DNA of 64,000 nt, taken from contig NZ_CP048833.1 in NCBI RefSeq assembly GCF_012971725.1, positions 3,162,001-3,226,000 of the forward strand. Direction: 5' to 3'. This DNA is from Pseudomonas multiresinivorans. Its GTDB lineage: Bacteria > Pseudomonadota > Gammaproteobacteria > Pseudomonadales > Pseudomonadaceae. The translations under genes were made by a program, and so were the position numbers. Below, piece by piece: positions 19,993 to 31,872 of this stretch. Positions within the stretch are counted from its first letter, which is position 1. The number at the start of each line of letters is the position of its first letter. The notes beneath the pieces were generated by a model that had not been told where the DNA came from, did no database searches, and saw only the letters and a program-made list of their open reading frames with translations.

Positions 19993-21116
19993 GTAAGGTC
20001 CTTAGCGAACGCGGGTTCAGCGGATTCGATGACGCCGCCACCGAGGCAGACTTCGCCGTCATAGAAGACGACGGACTGGCCAGGGGTCACGGCGCGCTGC
20101 GGCTCGTCAAACACGGCGCGGTAGCCGCTCTCGGTGCGCTCGAGCACGCAGTCCTGGTCAGCCTGGCGGTAACGTACCTTGGCGCGCAGGGCCTTTGGCT
20201 GGTCCAGGTCGATGGGGTTGACCCAATAGATGTGCGAGGCGTGCAGGGCGCGGGAGAACAGCCATGGATGATCGTTGCCCTGGCCGACGATCAGGACGTT
20301 GCGCACCAGGTCCTTCTCCAGCACGTACCAGGGGCTGTCATCGGCATTCTTCAGGCCGCCGATGCCCAGTCCCTGGCGCTGGCCGATGGTGTGGTACATC
20401 AGGCCGACATGCTCGCCGATCACTGTGCCGTCGGTAGTCTCGATGTTGCCCGGCTGGGCCGGCAGGTACTGCTTGAGGAAGTCGCTGAAGCGACGCTCGC
20501 CAATGAAGCAGATGCCGGTGGAGTCCTTCTTCTTCGCGGTGGCCAGGCCGTATTTCTCGGCGATGGCGCGGACCTCGGGCTTTTCCAGTTCGCCAACCGG
20601 GAACAGGGTCTTGCCGATCTGCTCGCCGCCCACGGCATGGAGGAAGTAGCTCTGGTCCTTGTTCGGGTCCAGGCCCTTGAGCAGTTCGCTGTGGCCGTCG
20701 ACGTCGCGGCGGCGCACATAGTGGCCGGTGGCGATCAGGTCGGCGCCCAGGGCGACGGCGTAGTCGAGGAAGGCTTTGAACTTGATCTCGCGGTTGCAGA
20801 GGATGTCCGGGTTCGGCGTGCGGCCGGCCTTGTACTCCTCGAGAAAGTGCTCGAAGACGTTGTCCCAGTATTCCGCGGCGAAGTTGGCGGTGTGCAGCTT
20901 GATGCCGATGCGGTCGCAGACCGCCTGGGCGTCGGCCAGGTCGGTCATGGCGGTGCAGTACTCGGTACCGTCGTCCTCTTCCCAGTTCTTCATGAACAGG
21001 CCTTCCACCTGGTAGCCCTGCTCCTTGAGGAGGAGGGCGGAGACGGAGGAGTCCACGCCGCCGGACATGCCGACGATGACGCGGGTGTTATGCGGGGCTT
21101 TCAGGGAGTCAGGCAT
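19989..21116 (-). CDS. mnmA: tRNA-specific 2-thiouridylase
   Basis: This enzyme adds sulfur to uridine 34 of tRNA for Lys, Glu and Gln, using ATP and sulfur relayed by the Tus proteins (TusBCD-TusE are encoded at 41.6-43 kb in this window). The ATP loop GMSGGVDSS and the two catalytic cysteines, Cys107 in DILCNRE and Cys203 in TGICFIGE, are present. Length is 375 aa. It overlaps hflD by four bases. Confidence 0.97.
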   Translation of the reverse strand: MPDSLKAPHNTRVIVGMSGGVDSSVSALLLKEQGYQVEGLFMKNWEEDDGTEYCTAMTDLADAQAVCDRIGIKLHTANFAAEYWDNVFEHFLEEYKAGRTPNPDILCNREIKFKAFLDYAVALGADLIATGHYVRRRDVDGHSELLKGLDPNKDQSYFLHAVGGEQIGKTLFPVGELEKPEVRAIAEKYGLATAKKKDSTGICFIGERRFSDFLKQYLPAQPGNIETTDGTVIGEHVGLMYHTIGQRQGLGIGGLKNADDSPWYVLEKDLVRNVLIVGQGNDHPWLFSRALHASHIYWVNPIDLDQPKALRAKVRYRQADQDCVLERTESGYRAVFDEPQRAVTPGQSVVFYDGEVCLGGGVIESAEPAFAKDLT

Positions 21117-21187
21117 GGTGGCGCATCACGGGTGCAGGTAAAGGCGGGGATTCTACCAGAGCCGAGCGGCAGAGGCTCGGGCTTGGC

Positions 21188-21631
21188 TCAGTCGCGGATC
21201 AGGGCCAGCGGGAAGCGCCCGCCTGCCAGGTAATCGTCGATGCAGCGCAGCACAAGGTGACTGCGCCAGCGTTCTGGCTGGGCAGCCAGTTCGTCGCGGG
21301 TCAGCCAGCGGGCGCCGAGGATGCCGTCGTCCAGCGTGCGTTCGGGGTGATGGCGCAGAGGGCGGGCGGCGAAGCAGACACGCTGGTAGGTCACGCCGTT
21401 GCTGGGGGCGGTATAGAGGTAGATGCCGGTGACGGCGGTCAACTCCACGTCCCAGCCGGTTTCCTCGAGGGTTTCGCGCACGGCGGCCTCGAGCAGCGTT
21501 TCGTTGGCTTCCAGGTGGCCGGCCGGCTGGTTGAACACCTGTTTTTTGTCAGCGGACATTTCTTCCACCAGCAGGAAGCGGCCCTGGTCTTCGACGATGG
21601 TGGCGACGGTGACGTGTGCTAGCCAGCGCAT
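21188..21631 (-). CDS. nudJ: NUDIX hydrolase, NudJ-like
   Basis: This 147-residue protein has the Nudix box from GHLEANETLLEAAVRETLEETGW, with the expected Gly, Glu and REXXEE residues. NudJ (YmfB) of E. coli hydrolyses nucleoside tri- and diphosphates including thiamine pyrimidine pyrophosphate. It precedes mnmA, as in E. coli, which supports the assignment. Confidence 0.88.
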   Translation of the reverse strand: MRWLAHVTVATIVEDQGRFLLVEEMSADKKQVFNQPAGHLEANETLLEAAVRETLEETGWDVELTAVTGIYLYTAPSNGVTYQRVCFAARPLRHHPERTLDDGILGARWLTRDELAAQPERWRSHLVLRCIDDYLAGGRFPLALIRD

Positions 21632-21688
21632 GAATCTGTTCTCGTGGTTCGAAAGGGCGCGAGTTTAACGTGGCGGGGCGTAGAAAGC

Positions 21689-21716
21689 AGAACCCCCGGG
21701 AGGGCCCGGGGGTTCT
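21689..21716 (-). terminator. Terminator after idh
   Basis: A perfect 12-base stem (AGAACCCCCGGG with complement) with a 4-base loop lies 18 bases after the idh stop. The U-run in the leftward transcript is interrupted (TTCTGCTTTCT), so efficiency is uncertain. Confidence 0.75.
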
Positions 21717-21734
21717 GGTGTCACGCGAAGTGGC

Positions 21735-23957
<2,223 letters not shown>

Positions 23958-24314
23958 CTCGTTCTAACTCTCTTCTTTGCTGGGCGCGCACAGAGTCTCG
24001 AATCGCGTTGGTACACGCTTGCGTTCAACGAAGTGGTTGACCGACCTTCGAGATTTGCCGCGGGGATATTGGGGCGCCAGTAGAGCGTTGTACGGCGGGA
24101 TCCTGGTGGGGACGTGCGCCGCTGCGAGGAGAGAGTCTGGTCCCAGACTGCTCGGACCTCGATGACCATTAAGTCATGACGGCCAGTATACCACCCTAAA
24201 GGCAGGGTGAAGCGTGTCCCTTTTTTAGACTAAGGAATGATGTAGTTCGATTACCGACTTGTGAGCTACCCTCAGTGGCTGCAAGAAGGTTTCAACCAAA
24301 AAGCGGAGTTCAGC
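23958..24314. promoter_or_regulatory. Divergent idh/icd promoter region
   Basis: This 357-base spacer separates the divergently transcribed idh and icd genes and must contain both promoters. A short inverted repeat (ACCCT and AGGGT, 24193-24209) and a T-tract (TTTTTTAGACTAAGG, about 24222-24236) are visible close to icd. I cannot assign start sites from the sequence. No coding region is supported. Confidence 0.6.
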
Positions 24315-25568
24315 ATGGGATACCAAAAGATCCAGGTGCCGGCCGGTGACAAAATCACCGTCAACGCCGATATGTCCTTGAATGTACCGAAGAACCCGAT
24401 CATCCCCTTCATCGAGGGTGATGGCATTGGTGTCGATATCAGTCCGGTCATGATCAAGGTCGTCGACGCTGCCGTCGAGAAAGCCTACAAAGGCGACCGC
24501 AAGATTGCGTGGATGGAAGTCTACGCAGGCGAAAAGGCCACCCAGGTCTATGACCAGGACACTTGGCTGCCCCAGGAAACCCTGGATGCCGTTCGCGACT
24601 ATGTTGTGTCCATCAAGGGCCCGCTGACCACGCCGGTCGGTGGCGGCATCCGCTCCCTCAATGTGGCCCTGCGTCAGCAACTCGATCTCTATGTCTGCCT
24701 GCGCCCGGTGCGCTGGTTCGAAGGCGTGCCCAGCCCGGTGAAGAAGCCCGGCGATGTGGACATGGTGATCTTCCGCGAGAACTCCGAAGACATCTACGCC
24801 GGCGTCGAATGGAAGGCCGGCTCCCCCGAGGCCCAGAAGGTCATCAAATTCCTCACCGAGGAAATGGGCGTCAAGAAGATCCGCTTCACCGACAACTGCG
24901 GCATCGGCATCAAGCCGGTTTCCCAGGAAGGCACCAAGCGCCTGGTGCGCAAGGCCCTGCAGTACGCCGTGGACAATGATCGTGATTCGGTCACCATCGT
25001 CCACAAGGGCAACATCATGAAATTCACCGAGGGTGCGTTCAAGGACTGGGGCTACGAGATCGCCCGCGACGAGTTCGGTGCCCAACTGCTCGACGGCGGC
25101 CCGTGGATGCAGTTCAAGAATCCCGCTACCGGCAAGAACATCGTGGTGAAGGACGTGATCGCCGACGCCATGCTGCAGCAGATCCTGCTGCGCCCGGCCG
25201 AGTACGATGTGATCGCTACCCTCAACCTGAACGGCGACTACTTGTCCGACGCCCTGGCGGCGGAAGTGGGTGGTATCGGCATCGCGCCGGGTGCCAACCT
25301 TTCCGATTCGGTGGCCATGTTCGAGGCGACGCACGGTACTGCGCCCAAGTACGCCGGTCTGGACAAGGTCAACCCGGGTTCGGTGATCCTCTCCGCCGAG
25401 ATGATGCTGCGCCACATGGGCTGGCCGGAAGCGGCCGACCTGATCATCGATGGCGTGAACGGTGCCATTGCCGCGAAAACCGTCACCTACGACTTCGAAC
25501 GTCTGATGGACGGCGCCAAGCTGCTGTCCTGCTCCGAGTTCGGCGACGCGATCATCGCCAAGATGTAA
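24315..25568 (+). CDS. icd: Isocitrate dehydrogenase (NADP, dimeric type)
   Basis: This 417-residue enzyme of the TCA cycle is homologous to E. coli Icd. The phosphorylation-site region GGGIRSLNVALRQ and the NADP-binding C-terminal region are present. The ATG at 24315 (MGYQKIQVPAG) was chosen for its GGAG ribosome site and its fit to the family; the frame is open 18 codons further upstream. A terminator follows at 25590. Confidence 0.97.
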   Translation: MGYQKIQVPAGDKITVNADMSLNVPKNPIIPFIEGDGIGVDISPVMIKVVDAAVEKAYKGDRKIAWMEVYAGEKATQVYDQDTWLPQETLDAVRDYVVSIKGPLTTPVGGGIRSLNVALRQQLDLYVCLRPVRWFEGVPSPVKKPGDVDMVIFRENSEDIYAGVEWKAGSPEAQKVIKFLTEEMGVKKIRFTDNCGIGIKPVSQEGTKRLVRKALQYAVDNDRDSVTIVHKGNIMKFTEGAFKDWGYEIARDEFGAQLLDGGPWMQFKNPATGKNIVVKDVIADAMLQQILLRPAEYDVIATLNLNGDYLSDALAAEVGGIGIAPGANLSDSVAMFEATHGTAPKYAGLDKVNPGSVILSAEMMLRHMGWPEAADLIIDGVNGAIAAKTVTYDFERLMDGAKLLSCSEFGDAIIAKM

Positions 25569-25589
25569 CCGGGTGGTTCTTCACCCATG

Positions 25590-25618
25590 AAAAAGGCCGG
25601 CGTGCTGCCGGCCTTTTT
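25590..25618. terminator. Bidirectional terminator between icd and cspD
   Basis: A perfect 12-base stem (AAAAAGGCCGGC and complement) with a 5-base loop lies between the convergent genes icd and cspD. The A- and T-tracts give a U-run in both directions. Confidence 0.9.
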
Positions 25619-25641
25619 CGTTTCGTCTGATCCTTGACGAA

Positions 25642-25917
25642 TCAGGCTTCCGCCGTGAGGTTCTGTACCTCGCTGCTCGGGGCAGCTTGTGCGGATGGGG
25701 TGGATGCATTGGCGTTGACGGGCTGGATGTTCACTGCGTGCAACCCCTTCGGACCTTGCAGAATCTCGAAACTGACGGGTTGGCCGGCCTTGAGTGTCTT
25801 GTAGCCATCCATCTGGATTGCCGAGTAGTGAGCAAACAGGTCCTCATCTCGGCCATCAGCCAGGATGAAACCGTAGCCCTTGGCGTTGTTGAACCACTTG
25901 ACCTTACCGCTGAGCAT
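25642..25917 (-). CDS. cspD: Cold-shock domain protein CspD
   Basis: This 91-residue protein has one cold-shock domain with the RNA-binding motif KGYGFI and the KVKWFNN start, followed by a flexible Ser/Ala-rich tail. In E. coli CspD inhibits replication and is induced in stationary phase. The ATG at 25917 has AGAGGGA upstream. It stands divergent from clpS, the conserved neighbour order for cspD-clpS-clpA. Confidence 0.93.
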   Translation of the reverse strand: MLSGKVKWFNNAKGYGFILADGRDEDLFAHYSAIQMDGYKTLKAGQPVSFEILQGPKGLHAVNIQPVNANASTPSAQAAPSSEVQNLTAEA

Positions 25918-26145
25918 GCTGATATCCCTCTGCAAAGGACTCCATCGCTGGAGTATCATCCACTACTATTCCGCTATGCCTTTTTGTAAAGACTGGCGTC
26001 CGGAACTCCTGATACCCTCCGGGGGGTATCCTTTGGTTGTAACACCCTTTTGCCGTTAGTCAAGGCGGCGTCGTCTGGGCCTGAGAGGCGATTCAAACTC
26101 CGGCCGGCCCACTCATTCACCCACTCGCAAAGCTTTTATTCCAGC

Positions 26146-26508
26146 ATGCATGCAAGTAGCCAGATTCGACTAACATTCAATCAGGACCGCCCGGATCCAT
26201 TGGAAGACGGCGGAACGGGGTTGGCGGTTGAGGAAGCCAAGCCAGCTCTGAAAGCGCCGTCCATGTATCGGGTCATCATGTTCAACGATGACTACACCCC
26301 GATGGATTTCGTGGTTGAGGTGCTCGAGCTGTACTTCAACATGAACCGAGAGCAGGCAACCAAGGTCATGTTGACTGTGCATACCCAGGGCAAGGCGAAC
26401 TGCGGGACCTTTACCCGTGATGTCGCGGAAACCAAAGCCATGCAGGTCAATCAATATGCGAGGGAGAGCCAACATCCACTGTTGTGCGAAATTGAGATAG
26501 AAGGTTGA
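26146..26508 (+). CDS. clpS: ATP-dependent Clp protease adaptor ClpS
   Basis: This 120-residue adaptor brings N-degron substrates to ClpAP. The family motif MYRVIMFNDDYTPMDFV and the binding-pocket region are clear. The ATG at 26146 gives the Pseudomonas N-terminus MHASSQIRLTFNQ. It lies 28 bases upstream of clpA, its partner. Confidence 0.96.
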   Translation: MHASSQIRLTFNQDRPDPLEDGGTGLAVEEAKPALKAPSMYRVIMFNDDYTPMDFVVEVLELYFNMNREQATKVMLTVHTQGKANCGTFTRDVAETKAMQVNQYARESQHPLLCEIEIEG

Positions 26509-26536
26509 TGCGGATGTTTGGGAGCGAGGTGAAGTC

Positions 26537-28810
26537 ATGTTGAATCGAGAGCTCGAAGTCACCCTCAATCTCGCCTTCAAGGAGGCGCGGGCGAAGCGGC
26601 ATGAGTTCATGACCGTTGAGCACTTGCTGTTGGCGCTTCTTGATAATGAGGCTGCCGCGACGGTTCTGAAGGCGTGCGGTGCGAATCTGGACAAGCTGCG
26701 GAGAGACTTGCAGGAGTTCATCGATTCCACCACGCCGCTGATCCCCCAGCACGACGAGGATCGCGAAACTCAGCCAACCCTGGGCTTCCAGCGCGTCCTG
26801 CAGCGTGCCGTATTCCACGTGCAGAGTTCCGGCAAGCGCGAAGTCACCGGCGCTAACGTGCTGGTCGCGATCTTCAGCGAGCAGGAAAGCCAGGCGGTGT
26901 TCCTGCTCAAGCAGCAGAGCGTCGCACGGATCGACGTGGTCAACTACATCGCCCACGGTATCTCCAAGGTGCCGGGCCATGCCGAGCACCAGGACAGCGA
27001 GCAGGAGATGCAGGACGAGGAGGGCGGCGAGTCCTCCACTTCCAGTCATCCGCTGGATGCCTATGCCAGCAACCTGAACGACCTGGCGCGCCAGGGGCGT
27101 ATCGACCCGCTGGTCGGTCGCGAGTCGGAAGTCGAGCGCGTCGCGCAGATACTGGCTCGTCGCCGCAAGAACAACCCGCTGCTGGTGGGCGAGGCCGGTG
27201 TCGGCAAGACCGCCATCGCCGAAGGCCTGGCCAAGCGCATTGTCGATGGCCAGGTGCCGGACCTGCTGTCCGACAGCGTCGTCTACTCCCTGGACCTGGG
27301 CGCGCTGCTGGCGGGCACCAAGTACCGCGGCGACTTCGAGAAGCGCTTCAAGGCGCTGCTCAATGAACTGCGCAAGCGTCCGCACGCGGTGCTGTTCATC
27401 GATGAGATCCACACCATCATCGGCGCCGGTGCAGCATCGGGTGGTGTGATGGACGCCTCCAACCTGCTCAAGCCGCTGCTGTCCTCCGGCGAGATTCGCT
27501 GCATCGGTTCCACCACCTTCCAGGAGTTCCGCGGCATCTTCGAGAAGGATCGCGCACTGGCGCGTCGCTTCCAGAAGGTCGACGTCACCGAGCCGTCCGT
27601 CGAGGACACCATCGGCATCCTCAAGGGTCTCAAGCCGCGGTTCGAGCAGCACCACCATATCGAGTACAGCGATGAGGCTCTGCGCGCTGCTGCTGAGCTG
27701 GCTGCGCGCTACATCAATGACCGGCACATGCCCGACAAGGCCATCGACGTGATCGATGAGGCGGGCGCCTACCAGCGTCTGCAGCCGGAAGAGAAACGCG
27801 TGAAGCGCATCGAGGTCCCGCAGGTCGAGGACATCGTGGCGAAGATCGCGCGGATTCCGCCCAAGCACGTCTCCAGCTCCGACAAGGAGCTGCTGCGCAA
27901 CCTTGAGCGCGACCTGAAGCTGACTGTGTTCGGTCAGGCGGCGGCCATCGAGTCGCTGTCCACTGCCATCAAGCTGTCACGCGCCGGCCTCAAGTCGCCG
28001 GACAAGCCGGTGGGTTCCTTCCTCTTCTCCGGCCCGACCGGGGTCGGCAAGACCGAGGTGGCTCGCCAGTTGGCCAAGGCGCTGGGCGTTGAGCTGGTGC
28101 GCTTCGACATGTCCGAGTACATGGAGCGGCATACTGTGTCCCGCTTGATCGGCGCGCCTCCGGGCTACGTTGGTTTCGACCAGGGTGGTCTGCTCACCGA
28201 AGCGATCACCAAGACGCCGCACTGCGTGCTGCTGCTGGATGAGATCGAGAAGGCGCACCCGGAGGTCTTCAACCTGCTGCTGCAGGTGATGGACCACGGT
28301 ACCCTGACCGACAATAACGGGCGCAAGGCGGACTTCCGCAACGTCATCCTGATCATGACCACCAACGCTGGCGCGGAAACCGCGGCGCGGGCCTCCATCG
28401 GCTTCACGCAGCAGGATCACACCAGTGACGCCATGGAAGTGATCAAGAAGAGCTTCACGCCGGAGTTCCGCAACCGCCTGGATACCATCATCCAGTTCGG
28501 TCGTCTGAGCCACGAGACCATCAAGAGCATCGTTGACAAGTTCCTCACCGAGCTGCAGGCGCAGCTGGAGGACAAGCACGTGCAGATCGAGGTCAGCGAC
28601 TCGGCGCGCGTCTGGCTGGCGGACAAGGGCTACGACCCACAGATGGGCGCCCGCCCGATGGCGCGGCTTATCCAGGACAAGATCAAGCGGCCATTGGCCG
28701 AGGAGATCCTGTTCGGCGAGCTGGCTGAGCACGGTGGCGTGGCTCATGTGGATCTGAAGGATGGCGAGCTGGCCTTCGAGTTCGAGGTGATCGCTGCAGA
28801 ACCGGCCTGA
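26537..28810 (+). CDS. clpA: ATP-dependent Clp protease ATPase subunit ClpA
   Basis: This 757-residue unfoldase feeds substrates into ClpP. It has the N-terminal ClpS-binding repeat domain and two AAA+ modules, with Walker A motifs GEAGVGKT and GPTGVGKT. Between them, no ClpB-type coiled coil is present. Full length; a terminator follows at 28833. Confidence 0.97.
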   Translation: MLNRELEVTLNLAFKEARAKRHEFMTVEHLLLALLDNEAAATVLKACGANLDKLRRDLQEFIDSTTPLIPQHDEDRETQPTLGFQRVLQRAVFHVQSSGKREVTGANVLVAIFSEQESQAVFLLKQQSVARIDVVNYIAHGISKVPGHAEHQDSEQEMQDEEGGESSTSSHPLDAYASNLNDLARQGRIDPLVGRESEVERVAQILARRRKNNPLLVGEAGVGKTAIAEGLAKRIVDGQVPDLLSDSVVYSLDLGALLAGTKYRGDFEKRFKALLNELRKRPHAVLFIDEIHTIIGAGAASGGVMDASNLLKPLLSSGEIRCIGSTTFQEFRGIFEKDRALARRFQKVDVTEPSVEDTIGILKGLKPRFEQHHHIEYSDEALRAAAELAARYINDRHMPDKAIDVIDEAGAYQRLQPEEKRVKRIEVPQVEDIVAKIARIPPKHVSSSDKELLRNLERDLKLTVFGQAAAIESLSTAIKLSRAGLKSPDKPVGSFLFSGPTGVGKTEVARQLAKALGVELVRFDMSEYMERHTVSRLIGAPPGYVGFDQGGLLTEAITKTPHCVLLLDEIEKAHPEVFNLLLQVMDHGTLTDNNGRKADFRNVILIMTTNAGAETAARASIGFTQQDHTSDAMEVIKKSFTPEFRNRLDTIIQFGRLSHETIKSIVDKFLTELQAQLEDKHVQIEVSDSARVWLADKGYDPQMGARPMARLIQDKIKRPLAEEILFGELAEHGGVAHVDLKDGELAFEFEVIAAEPA

Positions 28811-28832
28811 CGTTGAAAAGTAAGGCCCAAAC

Positions 28833-28861
28833 AAAAACGCCCGGCAATGCCGGGCGTTTTT
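28833..28861. terminator. Terminator between clpA and infA
   Basis: A perfect 13-base stem (AAAAACGCCCGGC and complement) with loop AAT serves the convergent genes clpA and infA. A second hairpin (GTGCCGGT and ACCGGCAC, 28866-28885) without U-run adjoins it on the infA side. Confidence 0.9.
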
Positions 28862-28895
28862 CTGTGTGCCGGTTTGTACCGGCACCTACCGTCTA

Positions 28896-29114
28896 TCAGC
28901 GAGCGCGGTAGGTGATGCGACCCTTGGAGAGGTCGTAGGGCGTCAGTTCAACGCGAACTTTGTCGCCGGTCAGGATGCGGATGTAATTCTTGCGCATCTT
29001 CCCGGAGATGTGCGCGGTAACGACGTGCCCGTTTTCCAACTCCACGCGGAACATGGTGTTGGGCAGGGTGTCGACGACAGTGCCTTCCATTTCGAAGCTG
29101 TCTTCTTTCGACAT
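28896..29114 (-). CDS. infA: Translation initiation factor IF-1
   Basis: This 72-residue OB-fold protein binds the ribosomal A site during initiation. The full family sequence is present, ending [12 protein letters not shown]. It is an isolated single gene, convergent to clpA, and lies downstream of the bpt terminator. Confidence 0.98.
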
Positions 29115-29162
29115 GCAGTAGAACCCTCGGTATCTAAGATTGCCTGAAGTGTTTCAGGTCAT

Positions 29163-29185
29163 TAAAAAAGGCACATAGTGTGCCT
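29163..29185 (-). terminator. Terminator of trxB-aat-bpt
   Basis: A 7-base stem (AGGCACA and TGTGCCT) with a 3-base loop is followed, in the leftward direction, by a run of six U. It lies 35 bases after bpt. Confidence 0.85.
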
Positions 29186-29220
29186 GAAATCGCCCCACAA
29201 CGCCAATGGGTGTTTTCGGG

Positions 29221-29928
29221 TCAGTTCAATGCGACCCAGCGCTGATTCACGAAAAGTTCGATCGGTCGGTACTGGGTCTTGTAGTTCATCTTGCGGCAGT
29301 TCTTTATCCAGTACCCGAGATAGACGGCGTGCAGGCCCAGTCGCTCGGTCTCGCCGACCTGCCAGAGGATGGCGAAGCGTCCCAGGCTGCGGCGTTCTTC
29401 GTCCGGGTCGTAGAAGGTGTAGACGGCGGAAAGGCCGTTGGGCAGCACGTCGGTCACGGCGACGGCGAGCAGGCGGCCGTGCAGGCGGAACTCGAAGAAA
29501 CAGCTGAACGGCAGGTCGCGCACCAGGAAGGTGGCGAATTGGTCGCGGCTGGGTGGGTACATGTCTCCATCGGCGTGGCGCTGCTCGATGTAGCGCATGT
29601 ACAGCGCATAGTACTCTTCGGTGAAGGCCGGGCGCTTGCGAATCACTTCCAGATCGGCGTTACGCTTGATGATGCGCTTCTGCTGGCGGCTCGGCTGGAA
29701 TCCGGCTGCGGGGATGCGCGCGGGGATGCAGGCGGTGCAATGCTGGCAGTGCGGCCGGTAGAGGTGTTCGCCGCTGCGCCGGAAGCCAACCTCTGACAGC
29801 GAGGCGTACAACTGCGCATCCATGGGCTGGCTGGGGTCGAGGAACAGGGTGGTCGCCTGTTCTTCGGGCAGATAGCTGCATGGATGCGGTTGTGTGGCGT
29901 AAAACTTCAGGCGGGCGAGCTCGGTCAT
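29221..29928 (-). CDS. bpt: Aspartate/glutamate leucyltransferase (N-degron enzyme)
   Basis: This 235-residue enzyme of the ATE/Bpt family transfers leucine from tRNA to proteins with N-terminal Asp or Glu and so makes ClpS/ClpAP substrates. The N-terminal cysteine pattern RPHCQHCTACIP is present. The ATG at 29928 (MTELARLKFYAT) was chosen for AGGGG upstream and family fit. It follows aat, a related transferase. Confidence 0.94.
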   Translation of the reverse strand: MTELARLKFYATQPHPCSYLPEEQATTLFLDPSQPMDAQLYASLSEVGFRRSGEHLYRPHCQHCTACIPARIPAAGFQPSRQQKRIIKRNADLEVIRKRPAFTEEYYALYMRYIEQRHADGDMYPPSRDQFATFLVRDLPFSCFFEFRLHGRLLAVAVTDVLPNGLSAVYTFYDPDEERRSLGRFAILWQVGETERLGLHAVYLGYWIKNCRKMNYKTQYRPIELFVNQRWVALN

Positions 29929-29959
29929 CTTCAACCCCTGCGAGGTCCCTCAGGCAAGT

Positions 29960-30664
29960 TTAAGACAGGCTGAGCAGGTCCGCTTGCGAAGTCCAGTCCT
30001 GCGAAGGTGTTTCGTCGAGATGACGGCGCAGGTAGCTGGCGAACTCGCCGCGGGAAATGGCTCGGGCGCCAAAGCTGTGCAGATGCTGGGTCGGCATCTG
30101 GCAATCGATCAGCACGAAGCCGGCTGCCTTCATGCGCTGCACCAGGGTCACGAAGGCCACCTTGGAGGCATTGTCGGCGCGGCTGAACATGGACTCGCCG
30201 AAGAACAGGCGGCCGATGGCCAGGCCGTAGAGGCCTCCGACCAGGTCATTGCCTTGCCAAGCTTCGGCCGAGTGGGCGACGCCCAGTCGGTGCAGCTGGC
30301 AATAGGCATCCTGCATCGGTGTGGTGATCCAGGTGCCGTCCGCGTAATCGCGCGGGCCGGCGCAGCCGTGGATGACCCGCTCGAAAGCCTGGTCGATGGT
30401 GACCTGGTACTGCTGCTGGCGGATGAACTTGGCGAGGCTGCGGGAGACGTGCAGTTCTTCGGGGAATAGCACGGTGCGTGGGTCGGGCGACCACCAGAGG
30501 ATGGGTTGCCCGTCCTGGAACCAGGGGAAGCAACCGTGGCGGTAGGCCTGGATCAGGCGCTGCGGGTTGAGGTCGCCGCCGGCCGCGAGCAGGCCGTTGG
30601 GCTCGCGCAGGGCCTTGTCGAGGGGTGGAAAGTCGAAATTGCTGCGGGAAAGCCACTTGAGCAT
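29960..30664 (-). CDS. aat: Leucyl/phenylalanyl-tRNA-protein transferase
   Basis: This 234-residue enzyme attaches Leu or Phe to proteins with N-terminal Lys or Arg, marking them for ClpS/ClpAP. The signatures GCFPWFQDGQPILWWSPDPR and GGLYGLAIGRLFFGESMFS are present. The ATG at 30664 fits the family; a GTG 11 codons earlier, right after the trxB stop with no ribosome site of its own, is an alternative. Linked genes aat-bpt and clpS-clpA in one region cover the N-degron pathway. Confidence 0.94.
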   Translation of the reverse strand: MLKWLSRSNFDFPPLDKALREPNGLLAAGGDLNPQRLIQAYRHGCFPWFQDGQPILWWSPDPRTVLFPEELHVSRSLAKFIRQQQYQVTIDQAFERVIHGCAGPRDYADGTWITTPMQDAYCQLHRLGVAHSAEAWQGNDLVGGLYGLAIGRLFFGESMFSRADNASKVAFVTLVQRMKAAGFVLIDCQMPTQHLHSFGARAISRGEFASYLRRHLDETPSQDWTSQADLLSLS

Positions 30665-30700
30665 AGGGAGGAGGGGAGGGCGAGCCTCCCCTTGCACCGA

Positions 30701-31651
30701 TCAGTTGTCGTCGAGGAACTTTTCGGCGTCCAGCGCGGCCATGCAGCCGGCGCCGGCAGAAGTGATCGCCTGGCGATAGACGTGGTCGGCCACGTCGCCA
30801 GCGGCGAACACGCCGTCGATGCTGGTCAGGGTCGCGTTGCCTTCGGCGCCGCCCTTGATCTTCAGGTAGCCGTCATGCATCTCCAACTGGCCCTTGAACA
30901 GGTCGGTGTTGGGTTTGTGGCCGATGGCGATGAACACGCCGGCGAGGTCAAGCTGGCGGGTTTCGCCGCTGTTGGCGTCCTTCAGGCGTACGCCCACGAC
31001 GCCCATGTTGTCGCCCAGGACTTCGTCCAGGGTGGTGTTCCAGTGCAGGCGCACGTTGCCGTTCCTGGCTTTTTCGAACAGCTTGTCCTGCAGGATCTTC
31101 TCCGAGCGCAGCTTGTCGCGGCGGTGGATCAGGTGGACTTCCTTGGCGATGTTGGACAGGTACAGCGCTTCTTCCACGGCGGTGTTGCCGCCACCGACCA
31201 CGCAGACGACCTGGTTGCGATAGAAGAAGCCGTCGCAGGTGGCGCAGGCGGATACGCCCTTGCCCATGAAGGCCTCTTCCGAGGACATGCCCAGGTACTG
31301 GGCTGAGGCGCCAGTGGCGATGATCAGTGCGTCGCAGCTGTAGGTCCCGCTGTCGCCCTTGAGGGTGAAGGGCTTCTGCTGCAACTCGGCGGTGTGGATG
31401 TGGTCGTAGACGATCTCGGTGTCGAAACGCTTGGCATGCTGCTCCATACGCTGCATCAGTGCGGGGCCGGTCAGGCCTTCGACGTCGCCGGGCCAGTTGT
31501 CGACTTCGGTGGTGGTGGTGAGCTGGCCGCCGGGCTGGATGCCGGTGATGACAACAGGCTTGAGGTTGGCGCGCGCGGCATACACGGCCGCGGTATAACC
31601 CGCGGGGCCGGAGCCCAGGATGATCAGGCGCGAATGCTTGACTTCACTCAT
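30701..31651 (-). CDS. trxB: Thioredoxin-disulfide reductase
   Basis: This 316-residue FAD enzyme reduces thioredoxin with NADPH. The FAD site GSGPAGYTAA, the redox-active CATC (Cys136, Cys139) and the NADPH site VVGGGNTAVEEALYL are visible. It is first of a minus-strand operon with aat and bpt, divergent from ftsK. Confidence 0.97.
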   Translation of the reverse strand: MSEVKHSRLIILGSGPAGYTAAVYAARANLKPVVITGIQPGGQLTTTTEVDNWPGDVEGLTGPALMQRMEQHAKRFDTEIVYDHIHTAELQQKPFTLKGDSGTYSCDALIIATGASAQYLGMSSEEAFMGKGVSACATCDGFFYRNQVVCVVGGGNTAVEEALYLSNIAKEVHLIHRRDKLRSEKILQDKLFEKARNGNVRLHWNTTLDEVLGDNMGVVGVRLKDANSGETRQLDLAGVFIAIGHKPNTDLFKGQLEMHDGYLKIKGGAEGNATLTSIDGVFAAGDVADHVYRQAITSAGAGCMAALDAEKFLDDN

Positions 31652-31872
31652 AAAAAGACTCCATAAGCCTTTGTCACGTAAGAGAATGCATGCTCCAATT
31701 GAGCAGCCGAAAATCGGTGTTGGGCTATGCTACACCGAACCCCGGAAAGCCGGCAAAAGCGCAGTCAGGCACATCCGGGTTCGCTGGCATCGGCCGGCCA
31801 AAGCCGTACAATAGGCCCGTTTCGCGGCCCAACGACTCTCGGACGCGCGTATAGCGCAGGAATAGAAGCGTT